Shown: in pieces, positions 49,555 through 57,220 of the stretch
Layout of the letters: each line of letters starts with the position of its first letter
Position numbering within the stretch: the stretch's first letter is position 1
Assembly: GCA_050633445.1 (NCBI GenBank)
Contig: JBOEGN010000058.1
Location: 1-57,290, forward strand
Direction of reading: 5' to 3'
Origin: Thalassobius sp050633445
GTDB taxonomy: Bacteria; Pseudomonadota; Alphaproteobacteria; Rhodobacterales; Rhodobacteraceae
Length of the DNA: 57,290 nt
Translations under genes and position numbers: made by a program
The notes under the pieces: generated by a model
The model's database searches: none
The model's input: the letters and a program-made list of their open reading frames with translations, nothing else
Told to the model about the DNA's origin: nothing

Positions 49555-50034
49555 CTATGAAATTTGCATCCGCATCAGGGCGCGCTGGGCGTCGATGTCC
49601 CCGGCTTTCGCGGCGCGCTCTAACCAGAATCGCGCCTGCCCGGTATCTTGCGGCACGCCCGCGCCATCCAGCAGCGCCATACCATAATGTAGCATCCCGA
49701 CAGCATAGCCCTGCAATGCAGCTTGTTTGACCCAATAAGCGGCCAAATTCGCGTCAACCGGAACACCCAGGCCGTTTTCATAAGCATGCGCCGTTAAGAT
49801 CATCGAGGGTGCGTTCCCCGACCGGGCGCAATCCAGCAAGGCCTCGAATGCATCACTGTGCAGCCCGCCTTTTTGGGTTTCGTAGACCACCCAGCACCGG
49901 AACCCGGCCATGTCGGGACGACGGGCCAGTTCTTGTCTGAGCATGGTGATCCCGCCCTCGTCTGGGTTCACTGTGCCCAGGTCATCGGCCATAGCCGGAG
50001 ACGCCAGCAGCAGCGCGGTCAAAAGCCATTTCAT
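49555..50034 (-). CDS. Periplasmic Sel1-repeat protein A
   Basis: 159 residues with a signal peptide (MKWLLTALLLASPAMA). Two Sel1-like repeats are visible: MILTAHAYENGLGVPVDANLAAYWVKQAALQGY and MLHYGMALLDGAGVPQDTGQARFWLERAAKAGD. Two cysteines (FRCWV and LLDCAR) lie before the repeats. Sel1 repeats mediate protein contacts. It follows the second Sel1 gene by 15 nt in the same operon. Role in alcohol oxidation is suggested only by position. Confidence 0.8.
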   Translation of the reverse strand: MKWLLTALLLASPAMADDLGTVNPDEGGITMLRQELARRPDMAGFRCWVVYETQKGGLHSDAFEALLDCARSGNAPSMILTAHAYENGLGVPVDANLAAYWVKQAALQGYAVGMLHYGMALLDGAGVPQDTGQARFWLERAAKAGDIDAQRALMRMQIS

Positions 50035-50049
50035 GCGTGTCTCCTTTGA

Positions 50050-50589
50050 TCAGAACAGGGGGGCGTACTTCCAGTTGTCGGCGTCGGGCGTGACCTCGTC
50101 CAGATCATAGCCGGCACCCTGAAGGCGTTTGGCGATCTGAAGACCTTCGGTCGCGGCCTGATCCACATACTGTCGGCCCAGGGTTTCATTTTTGCTCACA
50201 CCATGGCCGCGCATCAGATCCAGACCATAGTTGAACTTGCCCACAGGATCGCCCGCATCTGCGGCTTGCTTGTCCCAGTTGGCGGCGGAGTCCGGGTTGT
50301 AATCTGCCCCCAGCCCGTTGTTGTCCAGCTGGCTCATCCAGGTCATCGCCCCGGTGTAACCCGCATTGGCGCAGGCCTCGAACAGGCGGCGGGCCAGTTC
50401 GTGACGACCGGATTTGGTGATGTAATATCCAGTGGCGCAGGTGGTCATATCCAGCACACCTTCATCCACGTTGCGCATGATCCGACCAAAGCCAGTGTCC
50501 TGCGGGTTCAGGATGCCTCCGGGGTCGTCCTCTTGGGCGGTCGCGGCGGTGCCCAGAACAAGGGCGGCAATCAGTACGGTGCGTTTCAT
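50050..50589 (-). CDS. Periplasmic Sel1-repeat protein B
   Basis: 179 residues with a signal peptide (MKRTVLIAALVLGTAATA). Degenerate Sel1-type helices include TGAMTWMSQLDNNGLGADYNPDSAANWDKQAADAGDP and KFNYGLDLMRGHGVSKNETLGRQYVDQAATEG. Two cysteines (MTTCATG and EACANAG) may form a disulfide as in protein A. It is first in the two-gene operon, and the best 7-2-7 site lies 63 nt upstream. Confidence 0.8.
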   Translation of the reverse strand: MKRTVLIAALVLGTAATAQEDDPGGILNPQDTGFGRIMRNVDEGVLDMTTCATGYYITKSGRHELARRLFEACANAGYTGAMTWMSQLDNNGLGADYNPDSAANWDKQAADAGDPVGKFNYGLDLMRGHGVSKNETLGRQYVDQAATEGLQIAKRLQGAGYDLDEVTPDADNWKYAPLF

Positions 50590-50646
50590 ATGTCATCCTC
50601 CTGGCGCAAGTGTACCGTAGGAGGGGCCGTCGCTTAAGGCCGTCAT

Positions 50647-50667
50647 GGTCGTACGACCAAGGTCGTA
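50647..50667 (-). promoter_or_regulatory. Best 7-2-7 heptamer site, upstream of the Sel1 operon
   Basis: TACGACC-AA-GGTCGTA (50652-50667) is a perfect 7-2-7 inverted repeat. The overlapping GGTCGTACGACC (50647-50658) adds a third heptamer and is identical to the palindrome upstream of xoxF. Confidence 0.75.
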
Positions 50668-50671
50668 GACG

Positions 50672-51463
50672 TCAGGATTTGCGGCGCAGCATCCCGCGCG
50701 CCGGATCATATCCCCACAGCGCCAGCGCGATCAGGATTGCGCCCGCCAGGCCGGTCCATCCCAGTGCGGGCAGGTTGATCTGTGCGTATAGGGCAAAGCG
50801 GATCAGCTCGACCGCGTGGGTGAACGGGTTCACGGCGCAGATGTCATGCAGGATTTCCGAGCTTTCGGCCATTTTCCACAACGGGTACAGCGCTGAGGAC
50901 AGAAAAAACATCGGGAAGATGACAAAGTTCATCACCCCCGCGAAGTTCTCTAGTTGCGAGATGGTCGAGCTGAGCGCCAGCCCCAGCGCCCCCAACATGA
51001 TCCCGGCGACCAGCAGCGCGGGCAGGACCATGAGGTATCCCATCGGTGGAAAAGTGATGCCGTAAATCGCAGCGATTCCCAGAAAGGTATAGACCTGAAA
51101 GCACGAGATCACGGTCGAGGCGATCAACCGGCACATCAGCAACCACCAGCGCGGCAGGGGGCTGGTCAGCAGCAACCGCATCGAGCCCATCTCGCGGTCA
51201 TAGACCAGGCTCAGGCTGCTTTGCATCCCGTTGAACAGCACGATCATCCCGCACAGGCCGGGGACGATGTAGATGTCGTAGGTGATGTAGGTCTCATAGG
51301 GCGGCGTGATTGACAGGCCCAGTGCCGCGCGGAACCCGGCGGCGAAGACGACGAGCCAGACCAACGGGCGCACAAGGGCAGCGATGAACCGGCCGCGTTG
51401 GCGGGTGAACCGCAACGCCTCGCGGATGACGATGGCCTGGAGCGCGGTCAGCCAGCCAGTCAT
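50672..51463 (-). CDS. ABC-2 type permease of the PQQ-associated transporter
   Basis: 263 residues from ATG 51463, overlapping the ATPase stop by ATGA. About six membrane helices are visible, with the ABC-2 form LVYDREMGSMRLLLTSPLPRWWLLMCRLIAS in the middle. The conserved SSALYPLW and INPFTHAVELIRFALY-like stretch (VNPFTHAVELIRFALY) follow. Such permeases occur beside PQQ alcohol dehydrogenases (PedC-type); export of a cofactor or toxic product has been suggested but is not established. It is last in a five-gene operon. Confidence 0.87.
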   Translation of the reverse strand: MTGWLTALQAIVIREALRFTRQRGRFIAALVRPLVWLVVFAAGFRAALGLSITPPYETYITYDIYIVPGLCGMIVLFNGMQSSLSLVYDREMGSMRLLLTSPLPRWWLLMCRLIASTVISCFQVYTFLGIAAIYGITFPPMGYLMVLPALLVAGIMLGALGLALSSTISQLENFAGVMNFVIFPMFFLSSALYPLWKMAESSEILHDICAVNPFTHAVELIRFALYAQINLPALGWTGLAGAILIALALWGYDPARGMLRRKS

Positions 51464-52188
51464 GCCGGGGCCTTTTCTTCGCGGGTGAGGGTCAGGAAAT
51501 AGTCTTGCAACGGGGTATTCCCACGCAAGGCGCCGCAATGCCCGTCGGCCAGAATTTCCCCCTGATGCAGTACGATCAGCCGGTCAGAATCGCGCACCTC
51601 GTCCGTCAGATGGGTGGTCCAGAGCACGGTAAGCCCCTGATCGCGCGCCAGATTGTGGACATGATCGGTGATGCTGCGCCGCGCCTCGGCGTCCAGCCCG
51701 ACGGTGGGCTCGTCCAGCAGCAGAACGCTGGGATCGTGGATTAGGCTGCGGGCGATCTCGGTCCTGCGGCGGTGGCCCCCGTTCAGATCGCGGGCACGTT
51801 CATGGGCGCGCTCGGCCATGCCCAGCCGGTCCAGCGCTGCGTCAATCCGGTGGCGCGCCTGACGCCCCGACAGCCCATGCAACGCCGCGAAATAGGACAG
51901 ATTGCGGTGAACGGTCAGGTCCAGATCCAGCGTGGTTTGTTGAAAGACCACGCCGATTTGTGCCAGCGCCCGTCGGGGCGCGCGAGCCAGGTCATGACCC
52001 GCGACGGCGATGGTGCCGTCTGGCGTTGTGAACAGGCGGGTCAACAGGGACATGAGCGTGGATTTGCCCGCCCCGTTGGGACCCAAAAGCGCGCAAAACT
52101 CGCCCGGCTGGACGTCAAAACTGACATCCCTTAATGCCAGTTTCGGTCCATATGCAAAGCGGATGTTTTGCGCGCGTAGCCCGTTCAC
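51460..52188 (-). CDS. ABC transporter ATPase, PQQ-associated
   Basis: 242 residues. Walker A GPNGAGKST is at about 36-44, followed by the Q-loop VVFQQTTLD, Walker B VLLLDEPTVGLD and the H-loop TTHL. The signature is LNGGHRRRTEIARSL instead of LSGGQ, a marked variation at the ATP-contacting loop. It partners the ABC-2 permease. ATGA overlaps connect it to both neighbours. Confidence 0.9.
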   Translation of the reverse strand: MNGLRAQNIRFAYGPKLALRDVSFDVQPGEFCALLGPNGAGKSTLMSLLTRLFTTPDGTIAVAGHDLARAPRRALAQIGVVFQQTTLDLDLTVHRNLSYFAALHGLSGRQARHRIDAALDRLGMAERAHERARDLNGGHRRRTEIARSLIHDPSVLLLDEPTVGLDAEARRSITDHVHNLARDQGLTVLWTTHLTDEVRDSDRLIVLHQGEILADGHCGALRGNTPLQDYFLTLTREEKAPA

Positions 52189-52637
52189 TTAATGGTAATC
52201 TCCAGCCGTTGAGTTTCCCCGGTCGAGCCGGGAACCTTCAGATAATAGCTGCCGGGTTTGATCGCGACAAAGCCAATCTCCATCTCGCCGGCCTCGTCGA
52301 ATTCGACGCTGTCCAGCCCCAGAGGGCGGATTTCCAGCCCCTCGACCACGATCTCATCGACCCAGATCGCGCGGAAGAATTCAGGGCCCGTCAGTGCCAG
52401 TTCCTGGCTGCCGTCGCCCTGGATTTCGAACTCGTAATAGGTGCCCGATTTCAGCTCCCACGGGGCGTCAGCCAGCGGCATCCCGGCGGACAAGATGATC
52501 GGGGGCAGGTCCTCTTTGTTTTTCGAGGACAGGATGCCAGCCATGCCGAATTTCGGGTTATCATCGTCGTCATCCGCCAGTGCGCCGGTGGGCAGGGCCA
52601 AGGCGGCCATCACGGCCACGATTGCAGAAATACGCAT
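52185..52637 (-). CDS. Periplasmic protein with Asp-rich N-terminus, unknown function
   Basis: 150 residues. A signal peptide (MRISAIVAVMAALALPTGALA) is followed at once by five aspartates (DDDDDNPKFG). The rest is beta-rich and acidic: GTYYEFEIQGDGSQELAL, FFRAIWVDEIVVEGLEIRPLG and KPGSYYLKVPGS. The C-terminal half is reminiscent of cupredoxin-like folds, but I see no copper ligand set. It sits between the beta-propeller and ATPase genes, overlapping the latter. The Asp cluster could bind a metal ion; this is speculative. Confidence 0.75.
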   Translation of the reverse strand: MRISAIVAVMAALALPTGALADDDDDNPKFGMAGILSSKNKEDLPPIILSAGMPLADAPWELKSGTYYEFEIQGDGSQELALTGPEFFRAIWVDEIVVEGLEIRPLGLDSVEFDEAGEMEIGFVAIKPGSYYLKVPGSTGETQRLEITIK

Positions 52638-52661
52638 GTTGTTTACTCCTAGTTGGTACTT

Positions 52662-53627
52662 TTAGGGCCGCAGCGCCGCGCCCCAGGGGAAGCGGCCGAC
52701 CTTGATGGTTTTGATGGGTTTACGCTTGGCGACGTCGATCACGGTGACGTCCCCGGACACGCCATTCGTGGTGAACAGCAGCGATTTGTCGGTGTTGAAG
52801 GCCATGTGCCAGACGCGGCGACCGACCAGGATGTAATCCTCGACCTCGTAGGTGTCGGCATTCACGACGGCCACGTGGTTCGAGGGCCCAAGCGCGACAA
52901 AAGCGGTTTTTTCGTCCTCGGTCAGCTCGAACCCGACGGGCTGCACGCGATCGGGGTGCACGCCTTTGACATCAAAGCGAATTTTGGCCTGTTCGGTCTG
53001 TGTCGCGACGTCGAAAACCGAGATCGTGCCGCCGATTTCGGCGCTGACCCACAGTTCCTGGCCATGCTTGACGAACTCGGCATGACGGGGGCGGGCATCG
53101 ACCAGAGTATTGGCGAACAGCTGCTGGGTTTCGGTGTCGATCCAATGCGCCATATTGGTGGTTTCCGAGGTGGTGATGGCGATCTTGCCGTCGGGGCTGA
53201 CGGCCATGCCCTCGGGTTCAATGCCCACGTCGATCTGGGCGATCACAGTGCGAGATTCCGTGTCCACCACTGTGGTAATCGCGTCGTCTTCGTTGGCGAT
53301 GTACAGATGCCGGTCATTGGGGTGCAGCACGAATTGTTCGGGGTCCTCGCCCGAGGGCAGGTTGTGCAGCACCTTGCCGGTTTCCGGGTCCATCACCTGC
53401 ACCGTGTCACTGTCGCTGGCGCAGATATAGACCCGGCTGAAATCATGGCTAAAGGTGACGCCGCGCGGACGTTCGCCGGTTGGGATGGTGCGGATCACCT
53501 CTAACGTGGCGACGTCGATCACGCTGACCGTGTCGTCCTTTTCATTGGTGACCCAGATTTCCTCGGCCATGGCTGGCACGGCGGGCAGGGTGCCAGCCAG
53601 CAGCAAGGGCAATAAGTAGCGTTTCAT
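52662..53627 (-). CDS. PQQ-associated YVTN beta-propeller protein
   Basis: 321 residues with a signal peptide (about 1-21, ending AMA). Propeller repeats are of the YVTN type: DDTVSVIDVATLEVIRTIPTG, SDTVQVMDPETGKVLHNLPSG and SGDVTVIDVAKRKPIKTIKVG. This matches the beta-propeller family known to accompany PQQ-dependent catabolism and its ABC transporter. No enzymatic site is evident, so it is likely a binding or scaffold protein in the periplasm. It overlaps the binding-protein gene by ATGA. Confidence 0.88.
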   Translation of the reverse strand: MKRYLLPLLLAGTLPAVPAMAEEIWVTNEKDDTVSVIDVATLEVIRTIPTGERPRGVTFSHDFSRVYICASDSDTVQVMDPETGKVLHNLPSGEDPEQFVLHPNDRHLYIANEDDAITTVVDTESRTVIAQIDVGIEPEGMAVSPDGKIAITTSETTNMAHWIDTETQQLFANTLVDARPRHAEFVKHGQELWVSAEIGGTISVFDVATQTEQAKIRFDVKGVHPDRVQPVGFELTEDEKTAFVALGPSNHVAVVNADTYEVEDYILVGRRVWHMAFNTDKSLLFTTNGVSGDVTVIDVAKRKPIKTIKVGRFPWGAALRP

Positions 53628-54790
53628 TCAAAGGCCTCGCATTTGCTTTCGGGTTGATCCAGCCCAAGGGTGTCCAGCTCGGTGCGCTGGTGCAGGAACC
53701 CCTCAAGCGGGGCCTGGGCGACCATCGCGTCCCCGTTCACCAGAGGGATCGTCTGACGCAGTTGCCCGTTCCACGGGCGGTAAGACAGCGGTCGCCCCTT
53801 GAACCCCGCCAGCTGGAATTTGTCAGAGAGGATGTAGCTGAACAGCGTGGCAGGATCGTCAGAATTGGTGCGCGTCGCGGCCTCGCTGATCGAGCGGACA
53901 GCCGCCCAGGCCGCATAATCCACCGGGCGCATGTCACGGCCCGCCTGATCCCGAAAACGGTTCTGCATTTGCACCGCGCCCCATTGTTCGACCACCCGAT
54001 CCCAGGCGACCGGGACCAGATTGACCGATCCCGCGACAGGCCGGGGCCGCCATGTGTTGAAGGGAATGTAGCGGCCGAAGTCGTTCAACTCGTCAGCAAC
54101 CAGCAGCAGGTCATAGTCGCCGAATTCCTGCGTGAACAGCGGCACCTCTTGCGCCGCGTTGCGCCGCATATCGGCATCAAAGGCCCAGGTTTTCCGAGCC
54201 TTAATCTTCTGTCCGAATTTGCGGGCGCTGCGATCCAGCGCATCGGCAAAAGCAACGTCGCCGGGGTGTTCGCCGGTGATCATCGCCAGCTTGGTCCAAC
54301 GCTTTTTGGTGACGAACTGCATCAAGGCATCGGCCCGCATTGCCTGACTGGGCAGGGTGTGCAGCAGGTTTCCGCGACAGGCTGTATCGCGCAGTTCCGT
54401 GGCAGACTCAGAGACATTGAAGAGAACCGCATCCTGCGCCACGAGCAGGCTGGAGATCTGTTGCATCTGAGCACTGGGCATGTCCAAAAGGACCAGCTTT
54501 TTGGCCTCCAGCGCGTTTTGCGCCGCCGCCAGAATATCCCCGTCTACAGGAACCGAGATTACCTCTAACATATAGGAATGGCCCAGGAATTTCCCGGTGG
54601 TCATGCTGTCGGCGACGGCCAGTTGGGCCCCCTGAATTCCCAGGTCCTGGGGGATGGGATCAAGGTTGGACAGAACCGGTGGGCGATCCTGTTCGTGCCG
54701 CAGATAGACCATGTCCAACGCCAGTTCCGCAGTGGCGGACAACGTCGAGGCCGCCCAAATGGCTGCCGATATGAATAGCGACTTTTTCAT
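53624..54790 (-). CDS. PQQ-associated periplasmic substrate-binding protein
   Basis: 388 residues from ATG 54790, which has GGGAGGACTC upstream and a signal peptide (MKKSLFISAAIWAASTLSATA). It is distantly related to type I (LivK-like) binding proteins: IQGAQLAVADSMTTGKFLG near the N-terminus and the late YAAWAAVRSISEAATR. It is the first gene of the PQQ-associated ABC operon. Two 7-2-7-like sites lie in the divergent promoter region upstream. Ligand unknown. Confidence 0.85.
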   Translation of the reverse strand: MKKSLFISAAIWAASTLSATAELALDMVYLRHEQDRPPVLSNLDPIPQDLGIQGAQLAVADSMTTGKFLGHSYMLEVISVPVDGDILAAAQNALEAKKLVLLDMPSAQMQQISSLLVAQDAVLFNVSESATELRDTACRGNLLHTLPSQAMRADALMQFVTKKRWTKLAMITGEHPGDVAFADALDRSARKFGQKIKARKTWAFDADMRRNAAQEVPLFTQEFGDYDLLLVADELNDFGRYIPFNTWRPRPVAGSVNLVPVAWDRVVEQWGAVQMQNRFRDQAGRDMRPVDYAAWAAVRSISEAATRTNSDDPATLFSYILSDKFQLAGFKGRPLSYRPWNGQLRQTIPLVNGDAMVAQAPLEGFLHQRTELDTLGLDQPESKCEAFE

Positions 54791-54840
54791 GAGTCCTCCC
54801 TGACTAGGAAAATGTACCCGCGACTGCGCTTTGCCAGCCA

Positions 54841-54885
54841 TTAGACCAAAGTCGAGCTTTCCGCAGGGGTTAAACCAAGGTCGAA
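54841..54885. promoter_or_regulatory. Tandem 7-2-7-like sites in the divergent promoter region
   Basis: TTAGACC-AA-AGTCGAG (54841-54856) and TTAAACC-AA-GGTCGAA (54870-54885) both keep the ACC-AA-NGTCGA core and start 29 bp apart. The first is 51 nt from the leftward start at 54790. The second is 67 nt from the rightward start at 54952. Each divergent operon thus has one site at the usual distance. Confidence 0.6.
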
Positions 54886-54951
54886 TATCTTCGTTGCCTC
54901 AAAGCCGGGTATCTCTGCTGCAGATGCAAAAAAGAACGGGAGGATGACCCG

Positions 54952-55629
54952 ATGAAAACCCTTAAGCTGACCACCCTTGGTCTGATCATGTCGGCCGCGA
55001 TGGCCCACGCCCATGGTGACGTGGCCCCGCAGCCAATGGATACCGACATTCTGCCCGATGTGGGCGAGGAATGGCTGACCGAAAACCCCTATCGCTCGCA
55101 AGGGGATGAGGTTTGGAACAACGCAGTCGAGATCGGCGACAGTGGCTATAACCAGAACTGTGCGCGTTGCCACGGGCTGGGCGCTGTTTCCGGCGGTCTG
55201 GCCCCTGACCTGCGCTATCTGGAGGCCGAGGAATACGGTGACGAATGGTATGTCGAGCGTTTCCAGACGGGCTATACGCAGAACGGGATCACCAAGATGC
55301 CGGCCTTTGGCGAATTGCTGGGCCAGAAAGCGGCCTGGGCCATTCGTACCTATATCGAAACCCGCCCGGATGACGGCGAGCTGGACGAATTCTCGGACCG
55401 TCTGAAGGCGATCCGCGACGAGCTGATTGGCATGGGCGAAGGAACCGCCGGTGATCGCGATGCGCTGCTGGCCGAACTGCAAGGCATTGCCGAACAGGTC
55501 GAAACCGGTTCGGGCGCTCCGCTGGCAGATAGCGTTGCCTATCGCGCGGCCAAACTGATCGCGGGCGACAGCCCCGACTATTCCGGTGCCGCTGAGGCAC
55601 TGACAATCGGACTTTCCGCAGCGCACTAA
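54952..55629 (+). CDS. pedF: Cytochrome c-550 PedF-like
   Basis: 225 residues. The signal peptide is MKTLKLTTLGLIMSAAMAHA. A single haem site, CARCH (Cys70, Cys73, His74), is followed by GGLAPDLRYLEAE and a methionine ligand in ITKMPAFGE. The C-terminal 90 residues are helical and acidic, as in PedF-type proteins. PedF cytochromes accompany PQQ alcohol dehydrogenases and carry their electrons in the periplasm. This gives the island two cytochromes c. The XoxJ-like gene follows 18 nt later. Confidence 0.88.
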   Translation: MKTLKLTTLGLIMSAAMAHAHGDVAPQPMDTDILPDVGEEWLTENPYRSQGDEVWNNAVEIGDSGYNQNCARCHGLGAVSGGLAPDLRYLEAEEYGDEWYVERFQTGYTQNGITKMPAFGELLGQKAAWAIRTYIETRPDDGELDEFSDRLKAIRDELIGMGEGTAGDRDALLAELQGIAEQVETGSGAPLADSVAYRAAKLIAGDSPDYSGAAEALTIGLSAAH

Positions 55630-55646
55630 GCGGAAGAAAGGGGCAC

Positions 55647-56549
55647 ATGGTCAACCCACTCCTCTCCCTCGGGATCGGACTTTGTCTGACACTTTTTGCC
55701 GGGACCCCATCCTTGGCAAGATGTGACGACTATGTGCCCCAACTTAAACCCCAGAATGCGTCCCGCGATATTGTGGGGCAAGACCTGGACACGATCCAAG
55801 AGCGGGGGTTTATGACCTTCGCCGCCTACGAAGATTTTCCGCCCTGGTCCTATCAGGACGGCGGCAAGGTCAAGGGCGTGGATATCGAGATCGGCAAGCT
55901 GATTGCTGCTGAACTGGGTGTGAAGGCACGCTTCAAACTGGTCGCCGCGGGCGAGACTCTGGACGCTGACCTGCGCAATTGGCTCTGGAAAGGGCCGATC
56001 GTCGGCGGATCTGTTGCCAATGTCATGCTGCATGTGCCCTATGACAGCGACTTTGCCTGCCGGGTCGAACAGGTGGTCTTCACCGGGCAATACCATGTCG
56101 AAGAGATCGCGATCGCCTATCGCAAGGACGCCTATCCTGACGATCTGCCCGTCCCCGCCTATTTCCGTTTTGACAGTGTCGCGGTGGAAAACGATTCGAT
56201 TTCTGATTTCTTTCTGTCGGCCTTTCCAGGTGGGCAGCTCAGCCGTCATGTACAGCGCTATGCCTCGACCGCGCAGGCAATGGGGGCCCTTGCGCGCGGC
56301 GAAACCAAAGCCGCAATGGGCACGCTGGCCCAACTGGAATTCGGCCTGACCCCCGAAACTGGCGTGCATACACCGCCTTTGCCCGGCTTTGCCAAAGGCA
56401 AATGGACCGTGGGTGTCGGCGTGCATTTTTCATACAGACCATTGGCTTACGCCGTGGATGACGCGATTTATGCTGCGATGCAGGATGGACGGATCGCGCA
56501 GATATTCTCGGACTTTGGTCTGAGTTTCACCCCTCCGGAGCTACGCTGA
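55647..56549 (+). CDS. XoxJ/MxaJ-like periplasmic protein of the solute-binding fold
   Basis: 300 residues with a signal peptide (about 1-24, ending SLA). The family 3 solute-binding pattern is visible: FMTFAAYEDFPPWSYQDGGKVKGVDIEIGKLIAAELGV and VEEIAIAYRKD. The late part is VGVHFSYRPLAYAVDDAIYAAMQDGRIAQIF. Members beside quinoprotein dehydrogenases (XoxJ, MxaJ) are thought to help mature the enzyme rather than transport. There is no permease next to it, which supports that reading. It is co-transcribed with the PedF-like cytochrome. Confidence 0.87.
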   Translation: MVNPLLSLGIGLCLTLFAGTPSLARCDDYVPQLKPQNASRDIVGQDLDTIQERGFMTFAAYEDFPPWSYQDGGKVKGVDIEIGKLIAAELGVKARFKLVAAGETLDADLRNWLWKGPIVGGSVANVMLHVPYDSDFACRVEQVVFTGQYHVEEIAIAYRKDAYPDDLPVPAYFRFDSVAVENDSISDFFLSAFPGGQLSRHVQRYASTAQAMGALARGETKAAMGTLAQLEFGLTPETGVHTPPLPGFAKGKWTVGVGVHFSYRPLAYAVDDAIYAAMQDGRIAQIFSDFGLSFTPPELR

Positions 56550-56551
56550 AC

Positions 56552-56567
56552 TACGCCTTTGGTCGAA
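56552..56567 (+). promoter_or_regulatory. 7-2-7-like site upstream of coxG
   Basis: TACGCCT-TT-GGTCGAA keeps five of seven bases in each heptamer compared with the best sites, and the exact spacing. It ends 55 nt before the coxG start. It suggests that the cox-type operon is in the alcohol-oxidation regulon. Confidence 0.5.
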
Positions 56568-56622
56568 TAGCGCCGGACCTCATTCCGCTGCCTGATAGGC
56601 AGGACGACGATGGAGACGCGCT

Positions 56623-57171
56623 ATGGAACTTAAGGATACAAGAGATATTGCAGCCCCCCGCGCCGAGGTGTGGAATGCGTTGCTCTCAGCAGAAGTGCTG
56701 AAGGAATGCGTGCCTGGCTGCCAGGAAATGACCGGCTCGGCCACGGATGGATTCGAGGCCGTCGTGGTACAAAAGGTCGGTCCGGTAAAGGCGACATTCA
56801 AAGGCGCTGTAACCCTGTCGGATATTGTCGAAGGTGAAAGCCTGACCTTGTCGGGCGAAGGTAAAGGCGGCGCGGCAGGCTTTGCCAAGGGCGGCGCGCA
56901 GGTGACACTGGCCGACAATGGCGCTGGCACCACTTTGACCTATGATGTGGATGCCAAGGTCGGCGGCAAGCTGGCGCAAATGGGCAGCCGCATCATCGAT
57001 AGTTTCGCCAAAAAGATGGCGGATCAATTCTTTGAACGTTTTCAAAACACGGTCGAGGGCGACGCCCCCGAGGACACCACACCCATCGAAGCCGTAGCCG
57101 AAGTGGCGACAGAAGTGGCAGCAGAAGCAGCCCCAAAAAAGGGACTGCTAAAACGTATTTTCGGAGGCTGA
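56623..57171 (+). CDS. coxG: CoxG-family SRPBCC protein
   Basis: 182 residues. The N-terminal MELKDTRDIAAPRAEVWNALLSAEVLKECVPGCQEM and the KVGPVKATFKGAVTLSDI segment are the CoxG signature. LTYDVDAKVGGKLAQMGSRIIDSFAKKMADQFF follows. A C-terminal tail, rich in Ala and Glu and ending KKGLLKRIFGG, may associate with the membrane. CoxG proteins help recruit molybdenum hydroxylases of the CO-dehydrogenase family to the membrane. The next gene encodes the iron-sulfur subunit of such an enzyme. Confidence 0.92.
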   Translation: MELKDTRDIAAPRAEVWNALLSAEVLKECVPGCQEMTGSATDGFEAVVVQKVGPVKATFKGAVTLSDIVEGESLTLSGEGKGGAAGFAKGGAQVTLADNGAGTTLTYDVDAKVGGKLAQMGSRIIDSFAKKMADQFFERFQNTVEGDAPEDTTPIEAVAEVATEVAAEAAPKKGLLKRIFGG

Positions 57172-57220
57172 TCAGCCGCGGAAACTGACATCAAGACAAG
57201 TTGCATTAGGGAGGATTGCG

